From contig NZ_CP141213.1 in NCBI RefSeq assembly GCF_035610345.1, forward strand, positions 930,001-994,000: 64,000 nt of DNA, given 5' to 3'. A model generated the notes under the pieces. That model saw only the letters and a program-made list of their open reading frames with translations. It was not told the DNA's origin and made no database searches. Shown here one piece after another: positions 26,737 through 34,942 of this stretch. The stretch is from Sinorhizobium meliloti. Its GTDB lineage: Bacteria; Pseudomonadota; Alphaproteobacteria; Rhizobiales; Rhizobiaceae. How positions within the stretch are numbered: the stretch's first letter is position 1; the number at the start of each line of letters is the position of its first letter. The position numbers and the translations under genes were made by a program.

Positions 26737-27069
26737 CTAGGCGTTACCGCCAAGTGTCTGCTCGAGCTCTTCGAGCCGCGCCGTCAGGCGCTGGATCTCG
26801 TCGCGCTTTTCGGCAACCACGTCTTTTGCTGTTTCGAGCCTGTCGCCTCCGGGCACCGTGCCAACGGCCGTGTGGGTCTCGGTCGCGATGGCGTCGATTT
26901 CGGATTGTAGCCGGGCGATGCGCTCGCGTAGTTCGTCGAGTTGGTTCCCGACCCCCGGCGCGCTCTTCCGATCTCGCCCCCATGCGTCGATCGGCTCGTC
27001 GACGCTCGGTGGGTCGAGCGGGCGCGCATCAGCCCCCGGGCGCGGTTCTCCATGTTTGTTCGTGCTCAT
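26737..27069 (-). CDS. Hypothetical coiled-coil protein (110 aa)
   Basis: Starts MSTNKHGEPRPGADARPLDP after GGGAG. The N-terminal 45 residues are disordered and Pro-rich; from about residue 45 heptad-like repeats appear (LRERIARLQSEIDAIATE and EIQRLTARLEELEQTLGG), predicting a parallel coiled coil. No enzyme domain. It has its own EcfG-type promoter (27118-27094) back-to-back with that of the gene at 27211. Confidence 0.72.
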   Translation of the reverse strand: MSTNKHGEPRPGADARPLDPPSVDEPIDAWGRDRKSAPGVGNQLDELRERIARLQSEIDAIATETHTAVGTVPGGDRLETAKDVVAEKRDEIQRLTARLEELEQTLGGNA

Positions 27070-27093
27070 GACTGAACTCCCGTAAGCGTCATC

Positions 27094-27118
27094 AACTCGA
27101 AAGCGACGTCTATGTTCC
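27094..27118 (-). promoter_or_regulatory. Candidate EcfG-type promoter for the coiled-coil gene
   Basis: On the minus strand GGAAC (27118-27114), 18 bases, TT (27095-27094), 25 bases before the ATG at 27069. Confidence 0.65.
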
Positions 27119-27158
27119 GTCGGCAGCGCTGACCGTCGCAGCAATCGGCGGGCAGCAT

Positions 27159-27183
27159 GGAACTTCCCGCGACGGCTGCCGTT
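27159..27183 (+). promoter_or_regulatory. Candidate EcfG-type promoter (GGAAC-N16-CGTT)
   Basis: GGAAC at 27159-27163, 16 bases, CGTT with TT at 27182-27183, 28 bases before the ATG at 27211. Its start lies 40 bases from the divergent promoter on the other strand. Confidence 0.7.
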
Positions 27184-27210
27184 TTCCTTATCGCCACCTG
27201 GGAGGGTCCC

Positions 27211-27426
27211 ATGCATTCCGAAGAATACCTCGAGCTTCACTACGACCTGCTGAGCCACAGGGCGCTCCTGTCGTGTGGCCGTAAGGCATACGTCCTGCCG
27301 GACATCTACGAGACCAAGGAAATGGCACAGATCGCTGCCCAGAAATTCGCCTGGGAAAAACTGGGACTGAAAGAGCGGGCAGCGGGCTGCCGCACCGCCG
27401 CCGACCTCCCGGTCTGGCTGCGCTGA
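27211..27426 (+). CDS. Hypothetical small protein (71 aa)
   Basis: MHSEEYLELHYDLLSHRALL, then GRKAYVLPDIYETKEMAQIA. No family recognised. ATG 27211 follows GGGAGGGT; a start at 27157 would precede the promoter -10 and is rejected. Probably part of the stress regulon. Confidence 0.68.
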   Translation: MHSEEYLELHYDLLSHRALLSCGRKAYVLPDIYETKEMAQIAAQKFAWEKLGLKERAAGCRTAADLPVWLR

Positions 27427-27442
27427 CGACTGCGGCGCGTGA

Positions 27443-27982
27443 TCAGTGGCCGTGTGCTTCGCCGAGACCGTCCCCCGCATGCATGGCGGACTGCCACACG
27501 GTGACCGCAGGTCCTTCTGCGCCGAGAATGGGGTCCAGGCTCGGCAGCGGCACCAAGGCGATTGCCTTACGGTCATCCGCGGTCGCGGCGCCGCTCTGGA
27601 TCTCGGCATCCTGACCTGGCGGATAGCCGCCGACGACCAGGAAATCCATGCTCGCCTCGTTCCGGCGGTGGCCCGTACCTGCCGGGAGGAGGATGACGTC
27701 GCCGGCTGCGACCTCGACCTCCTGTCCTTCCGGCCCTCCGATCAGCAGCCGTGCCCGGCCTTCCGCGATTCCGAGAACCTCGTGCGCACCGCAATGGTAA
27801 TGGTGATGGGCAAAGACGCCGTTGCGCCACAGGCCGCGCCAACCATTGGCCCGGAAGCGTTCCTCTATCTGTGTGGCTCCATTTTCCGTAACGTCGACCG
27901 CTTGACGATAGACCAGGACCGGCAGGCGCGGGTTGTTCGGTACGCCGCCGCTTTCGGCGAACATGAGCTCTTCGATTTTCAT
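27443..27982 (-). CDS. Cupin domain protein (YjlB-like)
   Basis: 179 residues. The cupin core shows NGWRGLWRNGVFAHHHYHCG (metal-binding His cluster), HEVLGIAEGRARLLIGGPEG, EVAAGDVILLPAGTGHRRNE and DFLVVGGYPPG, matching the YjlB-type cupins of unknown substrate. It is likely a cytoplasmic metal-binding beta barrel. It converges with the small gene at 27211 and is divergent from the GST gene. Confidence 0.85.
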   Translation of the reverse strand: MKIEELMFAESGGVPNNPRLPVLVYRQAVDVTENGATQIEERFRANGWRGLWRNGVFAHHHYHCGAHEVLGIAEGRARLLIGGPEGQEVEVAAGDVILLPAGTGHRRNEASMDFLVVGGYPPGQDAEIQSGAATADDRKAIALVPLPSLDPILGAEGPAVTVWQSAMHAGDGLGEAHGH

Positions 27983-28025
27983 TGGTTTTCTCCTCGGCGC
28001 AGTATGTTCCGTTCCCTGCCGAACC

Positions 28026-28050
28026 GGAACGAATTGCGCGGCTGTATGTT
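28026..28050 (+). promoter_or_regulatory. Candidate EcfG-type promoter for the GST gene
   Basis: GGAAC at 28026-28030, 18 bases, TT at 28049-28050, 72 bases before the ATG at 28122. Confidence 0.6.
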
Positions 28051-28121
28051 TCCTTCAATCGTGCTCAGAATAGACTCCGGCCGCGAACAAAGATGAATGC
28101 TGGCAAAGAAGGGGACCTTTC

Positions 28122-28844
28122 ATGCCATACAAGCTCTATTACTGGGATGGTATTCCCGGCCGCGGTGAATTCGTGCGCCTCGCGCTGGAGGAGGCCGGCG
28201 CGGATTACGTCGACATTGCCCGCCAGCCGGGCGGCACGAATGAAATGCTGAAGCTTATGAAGGAGCCCGGTGAAGCCGCCGCTCCCTTCGCTCCCCCGTT
28301 CCTCGTCGATGGCGACCTCGTCATAAGCCACGTCGCCAACATCCTTTTTTATCTCGGGCCGAGGCTCGGCCTTGTTGCCGAGGACGAGGGACTTCGAACC
28401 CTCACCAATGGTCTGCAGCTGACGATCACCGATTTCGTCGCTGAGATTCACGACACGCATCATCCGATCGCCGTGTCCCTCTATTTCGAGGACCAGAAGC
28501 CTGAAGCGCTGAGGCGGTCGGCCGATTTCCTCTCCGAGCGTCTGCCGAAGTTTCTCGGCTATTTCGAACGCGTGCTCACACAGAACCCCAAAGGGCCGAG
28601 CCATATGGTCTCGGACCGGTTGAGCTACGTCGATCTTTCGCTTTTCCAGGTGATCGAAGGCCTCCGCTATGCCTTTCCCAAGGCGATGGATGCCTATGAG
28701 GCAAACATCCCCGGACTGGTCGCCTTGCATGATGCCGTTCGTGCACGCCCGAGAATTCTGAGCTATCTGGCCTCGGAGCGGCGGCTCGCCTTCAACGAAT
28801 CCTGCGTCTTCCGCCACTATCCGGAACTCGACCGGCAGTCCTGA
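28122..28844 (+). CDS. Glutathione S-transferase family protein
   Basis: 240 residues. The N-terminal thioredoxin-like domain reads YKLYYWDGIPGRGEFVRLAL with an expected Tyr/Ser-type active site and the cis-Pro region PFAPPFLVDG; the all-helical C-terminal domain carries VSDRLSYVDLSLFQVIEGLR (N-capping Asp). It conjugates glutathione to electrophiles or reduces peroxides. A stress-type promoter lies upstream; the udgX gene converges from the other side with only 3 bases between stops. Confidence 0.9.
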   Translation: MPYKLYYWDGIPGRGEFVRLALEEAGADYVDIARQPGGTNEMLKLMKEPGEAAAPFAPPFLVDGDLVISHVANILFYLGPRLGLVAEDEGLRTLTNGLQLTITDFVAEIHDTHHPIAVSLYFEDQKPEALRRSADFLSERLPKFLGYFERVLTQNPKGPSHMVSDRLSYVDLSLFQVIEGLRYAFPKAMDAYEANIPGLVALHDAVRARPRILSYLASERRLAFNESCVFRHYPELDRQS

Positions 28845-28847
28845 CCG

Positions 28848-29489
28848 TCAACCGATGCGAGCCTTGACCTTGGCGAGATCGTCGACAAACCGGGCGCGTT
28901 CCGCTTCGGGGTCGGATCTGCCTCGGATTCTCAGAAGATAGGAGGGGTGGATGGTCACGAGAACGGAGAAGCCCCCGGGCGCCGTCAGAAGCTCGCCGCG
29001 GTTTCTGGTGACACCCACGCTTCGCCCGAGCAGGGACATCAGCGCCGTGGCCCCGAGCGCGACGACGATTTCGGGGCGGAGCTCATCGAGTTCGGCGCCG
29101 AGCCACCAGGCGCAGGCCTGAATCTCACCGGCATTCGGCCGCGAATGCAGCCGGCGCTTGCCGCGCTGTTCGAATTTGAAGTGTTTGACGGCATTGGTGA
29201 GATAGCACTCCGACCGATCGATCCCGGCTTCGTGCAGGCATTCGTCCAGGATGCGCCCGGCGGGTCCGACGAACGGGCGCCCGGCAAGGTCCTCGCGGTC
29301 GCCGGGCTGTTCGCCGACGAGCACGACACGGGCGTCGACCGGACCCTCGCCGAAGACCAGTTGGGTGGCGTTCTTGTAGAGGTCGCAGCGCTCGCAACTC
29401 TCCGCCTGCCGCCGCAATGAGGCAATCGTGGTTGCCTCGGCGTGTTCGCCGGCAACGGCCGGTCCAAGTTTCGCAGGCTGTTTCGGCAT
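28848..29489 (-). CDS. udgX: UdgX-type uracil-DNA glycosylase
   Basis: 213-residue family-4-like uracil-DNA glycosylase. N-terminal Fe-S cysteines appear in CERCDLYKNATQLVFGEG, motif A reads VLVGEQPGDREDLAGRPFVG, and the distinctive insertion reads KHFKFEQRGKRRLHSRPNAG. The K-R-R-(I/L)-H element is the UdgX hallmark whose His forms a covalent bond with the abasic sugar after uracil removal. The C-terminal motif is VTIHPSYLLR. ATG 29489 follows CGAGG. An EcfG-type promoter lies 43 bases upstream, which suggests stress-induced DNA repair. Confidence 0.93.
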   Translation of the reverse strand: MPKQPAKLGPAVAGEHAEATTIASLRRQAESCERCDLYKNATQLVFGEGPVDARVVLVGEQPGDREDLAGRPFVGPAGRILDECLHEAGIDRSECYLTNAVKHFKFEQRGKRRLHSRPNAGEIQACAWWLGAELDELRPEIVVALGATALMSLLGRSVGVTRNRGELLTAPGGFSVLVTIHPSYLLRIRGRSDPEAERARFVDDLAKVKARIG

Positions 29490-29531
29490 CGTTCCTCGAG
29501 GCGCTCTCCCTCTATTCTCGACGCGGTGTCT

Positions 29532-29556
29532 AACCGTGAGGCTCAAGGCATGTTCC
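29532..29556 (-). promoter_or_regulatory. Candidate EcfG-type promoter for udgX
   Basis: On the minus strand GGAAC (29556-29552), 18 bases, TT (29533-29532), 43 bases before the ATG. It lies in the short gap after treZ. Confidence 0.65.
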
Positions 29557-29575
29557 CCTGTCTGCCGATGGCGTG

Positions 29576-31381
29576 TCACCGCGCAATGGCGACGGCGATG
29601 CCTGGGCCGGCCAACTCGCTGCCGTCGACGGTCTCGCCCCCGGACGTTTCGCTCGTGAAGATCGGCTGACCGCGAATTGCGGGAACGGCCTGTCTCTCCT
29701 GCAAAAGATTGACGCGCAGTTCCAGGCAATCCTCCCCGAACTGCCAGTCGACGGCGATGATGCCGTCCTTGGTCTCGTATGCACGGCAATCCGGTACGGC
29801 GGTGCCGGCGATCAGCGGCACGATGTGCCGCTGCCTTATCCCGGCGAGGTCGCGCATATAGGCAAGATGCCGCTCGCCGGCAGGGCTTGTCGCGCGGCTC
29901 CAACGCAGCTTGGAGCCGGCAAAGACGTCCGGGTCGAGCGGATCGGGGAGCTCGTCCACCGTCTTGCCCTTGGGAAGGCCGCCGAAGTTTTCGGCTTCGT
30001 CCCGGCGTCCCAGCCGGATAGCCTCGGCTATTTCCCCCTGGTAGTCGGCGAAGAAACAGAAGGGCTGCGTCTCGCCGTATTCTTCACCCATGAACAGGAG
30101 AGGGATTTGCGGCGTCAGCATGTGCATAGCCGCCAAAACGCGCAGCCTGTCCTCCTGGAGGAGCGAGGCGAGACGTTCACCGAAGGCGCGGTTGCCGATC
30201 TGGTCGTGGTTCTGCAGGAAATTCACGCGGCCTTGCGGCGGCACACGGGCTCGGCTCCCCTCAGGAGAGAAATTGTCTTCCTTTGGCGGCACGGCGAAGC
30301 CATCGGCCAACGCGCTGCGGATCTTGCCCCAGGGCTCGTCGGCGAAAGGGCGATAGTGGCCCTTGGTTTCGCCGGTCGCCACGACGTGGAGAGCATTGTG
30401 AAGATCATCGTTCCATCCCGCATCGAAGAGCATGCGTGTGCCGCTCGCGTCGCGCCGCAGAAGGCTCCTTCGGCGGTGAGCGTCTTCCAGCACCAGGTGG
30501 ATCTGGCGCTCGGCGAACGTTTCCCGAACCTCGTGCTCCAGCGCGAGGAGAAAATGCGGCCTGGTCGTATCGCGGATCTGTTCGGTCGCATCGAGACGCA
30601 ATCCGTCGAAACGGAATTCGCCGAGCCAGTAGAGCGCGTTCTCGATGAAGTAGCGCCGGACCGCTTCCTCCTCGAAGGCGATCGACGCGCCCCACGGTGT
30701 CGGGCGATCCTTGTTGAAGAAGCGGCTCGCATAGCGGGAAAGGTAATTTCCCTCCGGCCCGAAGTGGTTGTAAACGACATCGAGCAGGACCGTCAGACCA
30801 AGCGAATGGGCCGCATCCACGAGCGCCTTCAGATCATCCGGCTTGCCGTAGGCATTATGCGGAGCATAGTGCAGCACGCCGTCGTAGCCCCAGCCCCGCA
30901 TCCCGGGGAATTGCGCGACGGGCATGATCTCGATCGCGGTGATTCCGGCCCCGGCCAGATGCGGCAAGCGCTCGATTGCAGCGCGGAAGGTGCCCTCCGG
31001 CGTGAAGCAGCCGACATGCAACTCCGAAATGACCGTCTCCTCCCAGGGCCTGCCGCGCCAGGAGGAAGCCTGCCATTCATAGGCGGCGTGATCGACGACG
31101 ATCGACTTGCCTGAAGCTTCCCGCTCCTGTGCCGAGGAGGCGGGATCGGCGACCTCGGTGCCGTCGGCAAGGCGGAAGCTATAGCGCTCCCCCGCCTTCG
31201 CCTCGAGCGTGATTTCGAACCAGCCGCCATCGAGTGACTGCATCTTATGCGCGGCCCCGCCGAGAACCAGATCGAGGTCCCGCTCGTCGGGAGCCCACAA
31301 CCGAAACCGGCATGTGTTCCCGTCGATGAAATTCGCGCCCCAGCTATTTCTGAAATGTGCACGTGTCGAACTCGCCGGCAT
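29576..31381 (-). CDS. treZ: Malto-oligosyltrehalose trehalohydrolase
   Basis: 601-residue GH13 enzyme that releases trehalose from maltooligosyl-trehalose in the TreY-TreZ pathway. An N-terminal CBM48/E-set region (FRLWAPDERDLDLVLGGAAH) precedes the TIM barrel with DVVYNHFGPEGNYL, the nucleophile in FDGLRLDATEQI, the acid/base Glu in LVLEDAH and NHDQIGNR. The treY partner is not in the window. I choose ATG 31381 (MPASSTRAHF) with GAGGG upstream; a reading from 31705 would cross the promoter. It is divergent from glgX over a shared mirror promoter. Confidence 0.93.
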   Translation of the reverse strand: MPASSTRAHFRNSWGANFIDGNTCRFRLWAPDERDLDLVLGGAAHKMQSLDGGWFEITLEAKAGERYSFRLADGTEVADPASSAQEREASGKSIVVDHAAYEWQASSWRGRPWEETVISELHVGCFTPEGTFRAAIERLPHLAGAGITAIEIMPVAQFPGMRGWGYDGVLHYAPHNAYGKPDDLKALVDAAHSLGLTVLLDVVYNHFGPEGNYLSRYASRFFNKDRPTPWGASIAFEEEAVRRYFIENALYWLGEFRFDGLRLDATEQIRDTTRPHFLLALEHEVRETFAERQIHLVLEDAHRRRSLLRRDASGTRMLFDAGWNDDLHNALHVVATGETKGHYRPFADEPWGKIRSALADGFAVPPKEDNFSPEGSRARVPPQGRVNFLQNHDQIGNRAFGERLASLLQEDRLRVLAAMHMLTPQIPLLFMGEEYGETQPFCFFADYQGEIAEAIRLGRRDEAENFGGLPKGKTVDELPDPLDPDVFAGSKLRWSRATSPAGERHLAYMRDLAGIRQRHIVPLIAGTAVPDCRAYETKDGIIAVDWQFGEDCLELRVNLLQERQAVPAIRGQPIFTSETSGGETVDGSELAGPGIAVAIAR

Positions 31382-31408
31382 CGATATGTCCCTCGAGATG
31401 AAAGGCGA

Positions 31409-31436
31409 GGAACTGGCCAAGCGCGAGGAAAGTTCC
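31409..31436. promoter_or_regulatory. Mirror-symmetric EcfG-type promoter between treZ and glgX
   Basis: GGAAC (31409-31413), 18 bases, GTTCC (31432-31436). Read on either strand it gives GGAAC-N19-TT, so each strand's -35 contains the other strand's -10 TT. It lies 28 bases from the treZ ATG and 88 bases from the glgX ATG. Only one polymerase could occupy it at a time. Confidence 0.6.
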
Positions 31437-31523
31437 CCCGGCACTCGTCCGGGAGGAGGAACAAATGCCTGCCCGTTGCGTTGCATCAAAGCTGCCGGGC
31501 AAGGCGGTAGAGGGCGCGACTGA

Positions 31524-33620
31524 ATGAACCTGACTTTTTCCGAACTCGATTTCATGAAACCTGAACTCGGTGCAGAATACACCGGGCAGGGAACCCATTT
31601 TGCGGTCTTCTCGGCGCATGCGGAGAAGATCGAGCTCTGCCTGTTTTCCGAGGACGGGCGCGAGGAAACGGCGCGCATGCCGCTGCCGAAGCGCGAGGGC
31701 GACATCTGGTCCGGTTACATCGAGGGTATCGGTCCCGGCACCCTCTACGGCTACCGCGCCCACGGACCTTACGATCCGCACAATGGTCACCGCTTCAATC
31801 CGAACAAGCTGCTGCTCGATCCCTACGCCAAGCTGGTCGCGGGTGAGCTCATCTGGGATGATGCGCTCTTCGGATACACGATCGGCAGCCCCGAGGGCGA
31901 TCTTTCCTTCGACGAGCGCGACAGCGCCCCCTTCATGGTGAAGGGCGTCGTTCAGGACCCGACTTTCGACTGGGCGGGCGAAGAAGCGATCCGCCGTCCC
32001 TGGACGGAAACGATCATCTACGAGGCGCACGTCCGCGGCATGACCATGACGCATCCCGGCGTGCCGGACGAGCTGCGTGGCACGTTTCTCGGCATGGCGA
32101 GCGATCCGATCATCGAGCACCTGACGAAGCTCGGCGTTTCGGCGATCGAATTGATGCCGGTGCAATATTTCCTCGACGACCGTTACCTGGTGGAGCGGAA
32201 TCTCAGAAACTATTGGGGATATCAGACGCTCGGATTCTTCGCTCCGCACGAGCGCTATCTCAAGGGCGACCGCTTTACCGAATTCAAGACGATGGTGAAG
32301 CGGTTTCATTCCGTCGGCATCGAGGTTTTGATGGATGTCGTCTACAACCATACGGCCGAGGGCTCGGAACGGGGCCCGACCTTGAGCTTCCGCGGGCTCG
32401 ACAATTTCAGCTATTACCGCCAGTCGCCGGACGAGCCGCGCCACACCTACGACACGACCGGTACCGGCAACACGCTCAACGTTGCCCATCCCCTGGTGCT
32501 GCGCATGGTCCTCGACAGCCTGCGTTACTGGGTGGGCGTGATGCATATCGACGGCTTCCGCTTCGATCTCGCAAGCACGCTCGGCCGCGAATACATGGAG
32601 TTCGATCGCGAAGGCGGCTTCTTCGACGCGATCCGGCAGGATCCTATCCTGGCGGGTGTGAAGCTGATCGCCGAACCCTGGGACGTCGGCGAGGGCGGCT
32701 ATCAGCTCGGCGGCTTCCCACCGCCGTTCCGCGAATGGAACGACCGGTTCCGCGACGACGTCCGGCGCTTCTGGAAGGGAGACGGCGGCATGGTTCCGGT
32801 GCTTGCCGAGCGCATTCTCGGTTCGCCCGTGCAGTTCAGGCACTCGGACCGTGCCGCGACCTCGTCGATCAACCTGGTGAGCGCCCATGACGGCTTCACC
32901 CTGATGGACACGGTCTCCTACGGCGAAAAGCACAACGAGGCGAACGGCGAGGAGAACCGGGACGGTCACTCCGACAATCATTCCGACAACATGGGCGCCG
33001 AGGGCCCGACCGACAACGGGGAGATCATCGAGGCGCGCAAACGGCGGCGGGCGGCCATGCTCGCCACCCTGATGATCAGCCAGGGCGTGCCGATGGTGCT
33101 CGGCGGCGACGAGCTGGGAAACAGCCAGCAGGGCAACAACAACGCCTATTGCCAGGATAACGAGATCGGCTGGCTCGATTGGAGCGGAGCGGAGGACGGC
33201 TTCGTGGATTTCTGCCGCAAGCTCCTCGCCTTCCGCAAGGACCATCCTGTCTTGCGGCAGGAGCGATTCCTGGACGGAGAGCCCGACGAGAATGGACGGG
33301 TCGAAATCGCCTGGTACAAGGCGGATGGCAGTCCCATGGACGAGGGTGCCTGGCACGATGCCGAGCTCCGCCTGATTTGCGCCTATATATGCCGCGTCGG
33401 GCAGGGCGAAGCTTCGCCGGCCGGCGAGATCGTCCTCGTGCTCAATGCAGGCGGTGATTGCGAGATAGCCCTTCCCCGCGGAAACGGAAGCAGGCGCTGG
33501 CTACGCGTGCTCGACACGGCAGCCGAAGAACCGTTCGGCACGTGCGCCAGCGCGGATCGCGAAACTATCCCGGCGCAGAGCGTCGTCGCCTTCGTCCCGC
33601 AGGAGGGAGGCAATGGCTAG
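31524..33620 (+). CDS. glgX: Glycogen debranching enzyme (isoamylase type)
   Basis: 698-residue GH13 debranching enzyme that hydrolyses alpha-1,6 branches left by glycogen phosphorylase. CBM48-type N-terminus, then DVVYNHTAEGSE, HIDGFRFDLASTLG (nucleophile Asp), KLIAEPWDVGEGGY (acid/base Glu) and LVSAHDGFTLMD. ATG 31524 (MNLTFSELDF) or 31554 (MKPELGAEY) could start it. It shares the mirror promoter with treZ, so debranched maltodextrin would feed trehalose synthesis under stress. It overlaps the topoisomerase gene by 8 bases. Confidence 0.94.
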   Translation: MNLTFSELDFMKPELGAEYTGQGTHFAVFSAHAEKIELCLFSEDGREETARMPLPKREGDIWSGYIEGIGPGTLYGYRAHGPYDPHNGHRFNPNKLLLDPYAKLVAGELIWDDALFGYTIGSPEGDLSFDERDSAPFMVKGVVQDPTFDWAGEEAIRRPWTETIIYEAHVRGMTMTHPGVPDELRGTFLGMASDPIIEHLTKLGVSAIELMPVQYFLDDRYLVERNLRNYWGYQTLGFFAPHERYLKGDRFTEFKTMVKRFHSVGIEVLMDVVYNHTAEGSERGPTLSFRGLDNFSYYRQSPDEPRHTYDTTGTGNTLNVAHPLVLRMVLDSLRYWVGVMHIDGFRFDLASTLGREYMEFDREGGFFDAIRQDPILAGVKLIAEPWDVGEGGYQLGGFPPPFREWNDRFRDDVRRFWKGDGGMVPVLAERILGSPVQFRHSDRAATSSINLVSAHDGFTLMDTVSYGEKHNEANGEENRDGHSDNHSDNMGAEGPTDNGEIIEARKRRRAAMLATLMISQGVPMVLGGDELGNSQQGNNNAYCQDNEIGWLDWSGAEDGFVDFCRKLLAFRKDHPVLRQERFLDGEPDENGRVEIAWYKADGSPMDEGAWHDAELRLICAYICRVGQGEASPAGEIVLVLNAGGDCEIALPRGNGSRRWLRVLDTAAEEPFGTCASADRETIPAQSVVAFVPQEGGNG

Positions 33621-34755
33621 AGCAACGATGGTCGACGTGCTCGAACCTCCGCCTTGCGTGATCGTGGATGGCCCGCGGAACTTGGCGGCGGCCGGTCTCG
33701 TGCCCGAGGAAACCGGGCTCGTCTATGTCAGCGACAGCGAGCCGGGCATCCGGCGGCAAAGGCGTGGCAAGGGGTTTGTCTACCGAATGCCGGACGGCTC
33801 GATCGTTACCGATCCGTCGATCAAAAGCCGCATAGCGGCGCTGGGCCTGCCGCCTGCCTATGAAGACGTCTGGATCTGCCTCGAAGAACGGGGGCATCTG
33901 CAGGCCACGGGCTATGATGCACGCGGACGAAAACAGTACCGCTATCACAGCGCGTGGCAGGCTCTCAGGAGCGCCGACAAATTCGCGCAACTGGTGGAAT
34001 TCGGCAAGGCGTTGCCCAGGATACGCCGCACCATACGGCGCCACATGCAGGGTGACGTGGAAAACATGCAAACCGTGCTCGCCGCGCTGGTCGCCCTGCT
34101 GGACGAAGCCCATCTGCGCACCGGCAACCAGGCTTACGTGCAGGCCAATGGGAGCTATGGTGCCACGACGCTTTTGAAGCGGCATCTCAGGCTGGGCGAC
34201 GGCTTCATAGAGCTGAAATTCATCGGCAAGGGCGGCAAGCGCGTCCAGCGGCTGCTGCGCCGCCCCAAATTGCAGCGGTTGCTCGAAGAGATCGCGGATC
34301 TGCCGGGCAGACAGCTTTTCGTCTGGAAGGATGAAAACGACGCCCTGCGGCCGGTCGATTCCGGCCGGCTCAACCGATACCTTTCAGAGGTGGCCGGAAC
34401 AGCGGTATCTGCAAAGACATTCCGGACCTGGGGCGGCACTCTCGCGGCTTTCACGGCCGCTCGCACCGCGATCGAACAGGGTGAGTGGCCGACGATCAAA
34501 CAGATGAGCGAAGCGGCTGCGTCCGTTCTTCACAACACGCCCGCCATCAGCCGGAGCAGCTACATTCATCCGGATGTGCTCGCTCTCGCCGACAAGTCGG
34601 CCTCGATCTCCGCGCGACAGCTTCAGGCGCGCGGGCGCTCGGACAGCGAACTGCGTGTGGAGGAACAACGCCTGCTGAGTTTTCTTCGGCGCTCGGCGCA
34701 CTCGAGGGCGCGGCAGGCAAGATCTGCCCCGGAGCAGCGACGCGCTTCCAACTAA
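33613..34755 (+). CDS. Type IB DNA topoisomerase (poxvirus-like)
   Basis: 380-residue bacterial TopIB. The N-terminal domain shows GIRRQRRGKGFVYRMPDG; the catalytic domain has RGRKQYRYHSAW, LRTGNQAYVQANGSYGATTL, LKFIGKGGKRV (catalytic Lys), FRTWGGTLAA and the nucleophile region AISRSSYIHP with Tyr. It relaxes supercoils through a 3'-phosphotyrosine intermediate. The overlap with glgX places it in the same, probably stress-induced, transcript. Its stop codon lies in the terminal inverted repeat of the intergenic mosaic element that follows. Confidence 0.93.
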   Translation: MARATMVDVLEPPPCVIVDGPRNLAAAGLVPEETGLVYVSDSEPGIRRQRRGKGFVYRMPDGSIVTDPSIKSRIAALGLPPAYEDVWICLEERGHLQATGYDARGRKQYRYHSAWQALRSADKFAQLVEFGKALPRIRRTIRRHMQGDVENMQTVLAALVALLDEAHLRTGNQAYVQANGSYGATTLLKRHLRLGDGFIELKFIGKGGKRVQRLLRRPKLQRLLEEIADLPGRQLFVWKDENDALRPVDSGRLNRYLSEVAGTAVSAKTFRTWGGTLAAFTAARTAIEQGEWPTIKQMSEAAASVLHNTPAISRSSYIHPDVLALADKSASISARQLQARGRSDSELRVEEQRLLSFLRRSAHSRARQARSAPEQRRASN

Positions 34756-34912
34756 GGGCTGTTTAGATTCATGGTGCCGACCGTGCGCTATTGATCGTAG
34801 CCGAACAACAAAAACATGCAGCAGCTAAGACGCGCGGCGCTGTAGGAAACTTTTCCGAGAACTGAAATCTCTCCGCCTCATCCCTGTGACGAGCAGGGAC
34901 GAGGCGATCAAA
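34752..34912 (+). repeat. Mosaic intergenic repeat, copy A (shortened)
   Basis: Starts CTAAGGGCTGTTTAGATTC, then GCCGACCGTGCGC, TTGATCGTAGCCGA, AAAAACATGCAGCAGCT, then GACGCGCGGCGCTGTAGGAA and the CCTGTGACGAGCAGGGA dyad. It corresponds, with internal deletions, to the reverse complement of 52160-52370 and shares its second half with 60410-60520. No gene is seen inside. Confidence 0.75.
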
Positions 34913-34942
34913 CGACCCTCGGCTCGCACGCCCGCAATCGCC

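Noticed and set aside
28005..28018. GTTCC motifs upstream of the cupin gene as minus-strand EcfG promoters
   Set aside because: Neither of the two overlapping GGAAC readings on the minus strand has TT at 18 or 19 bases.
31344..33356. 670-codon minus-strand frame opposite glgX
   Set aside because: Antisense shadow of a GC-rich gene; glgX has intact GH13 motifs on the plus strand, and this frame has none.
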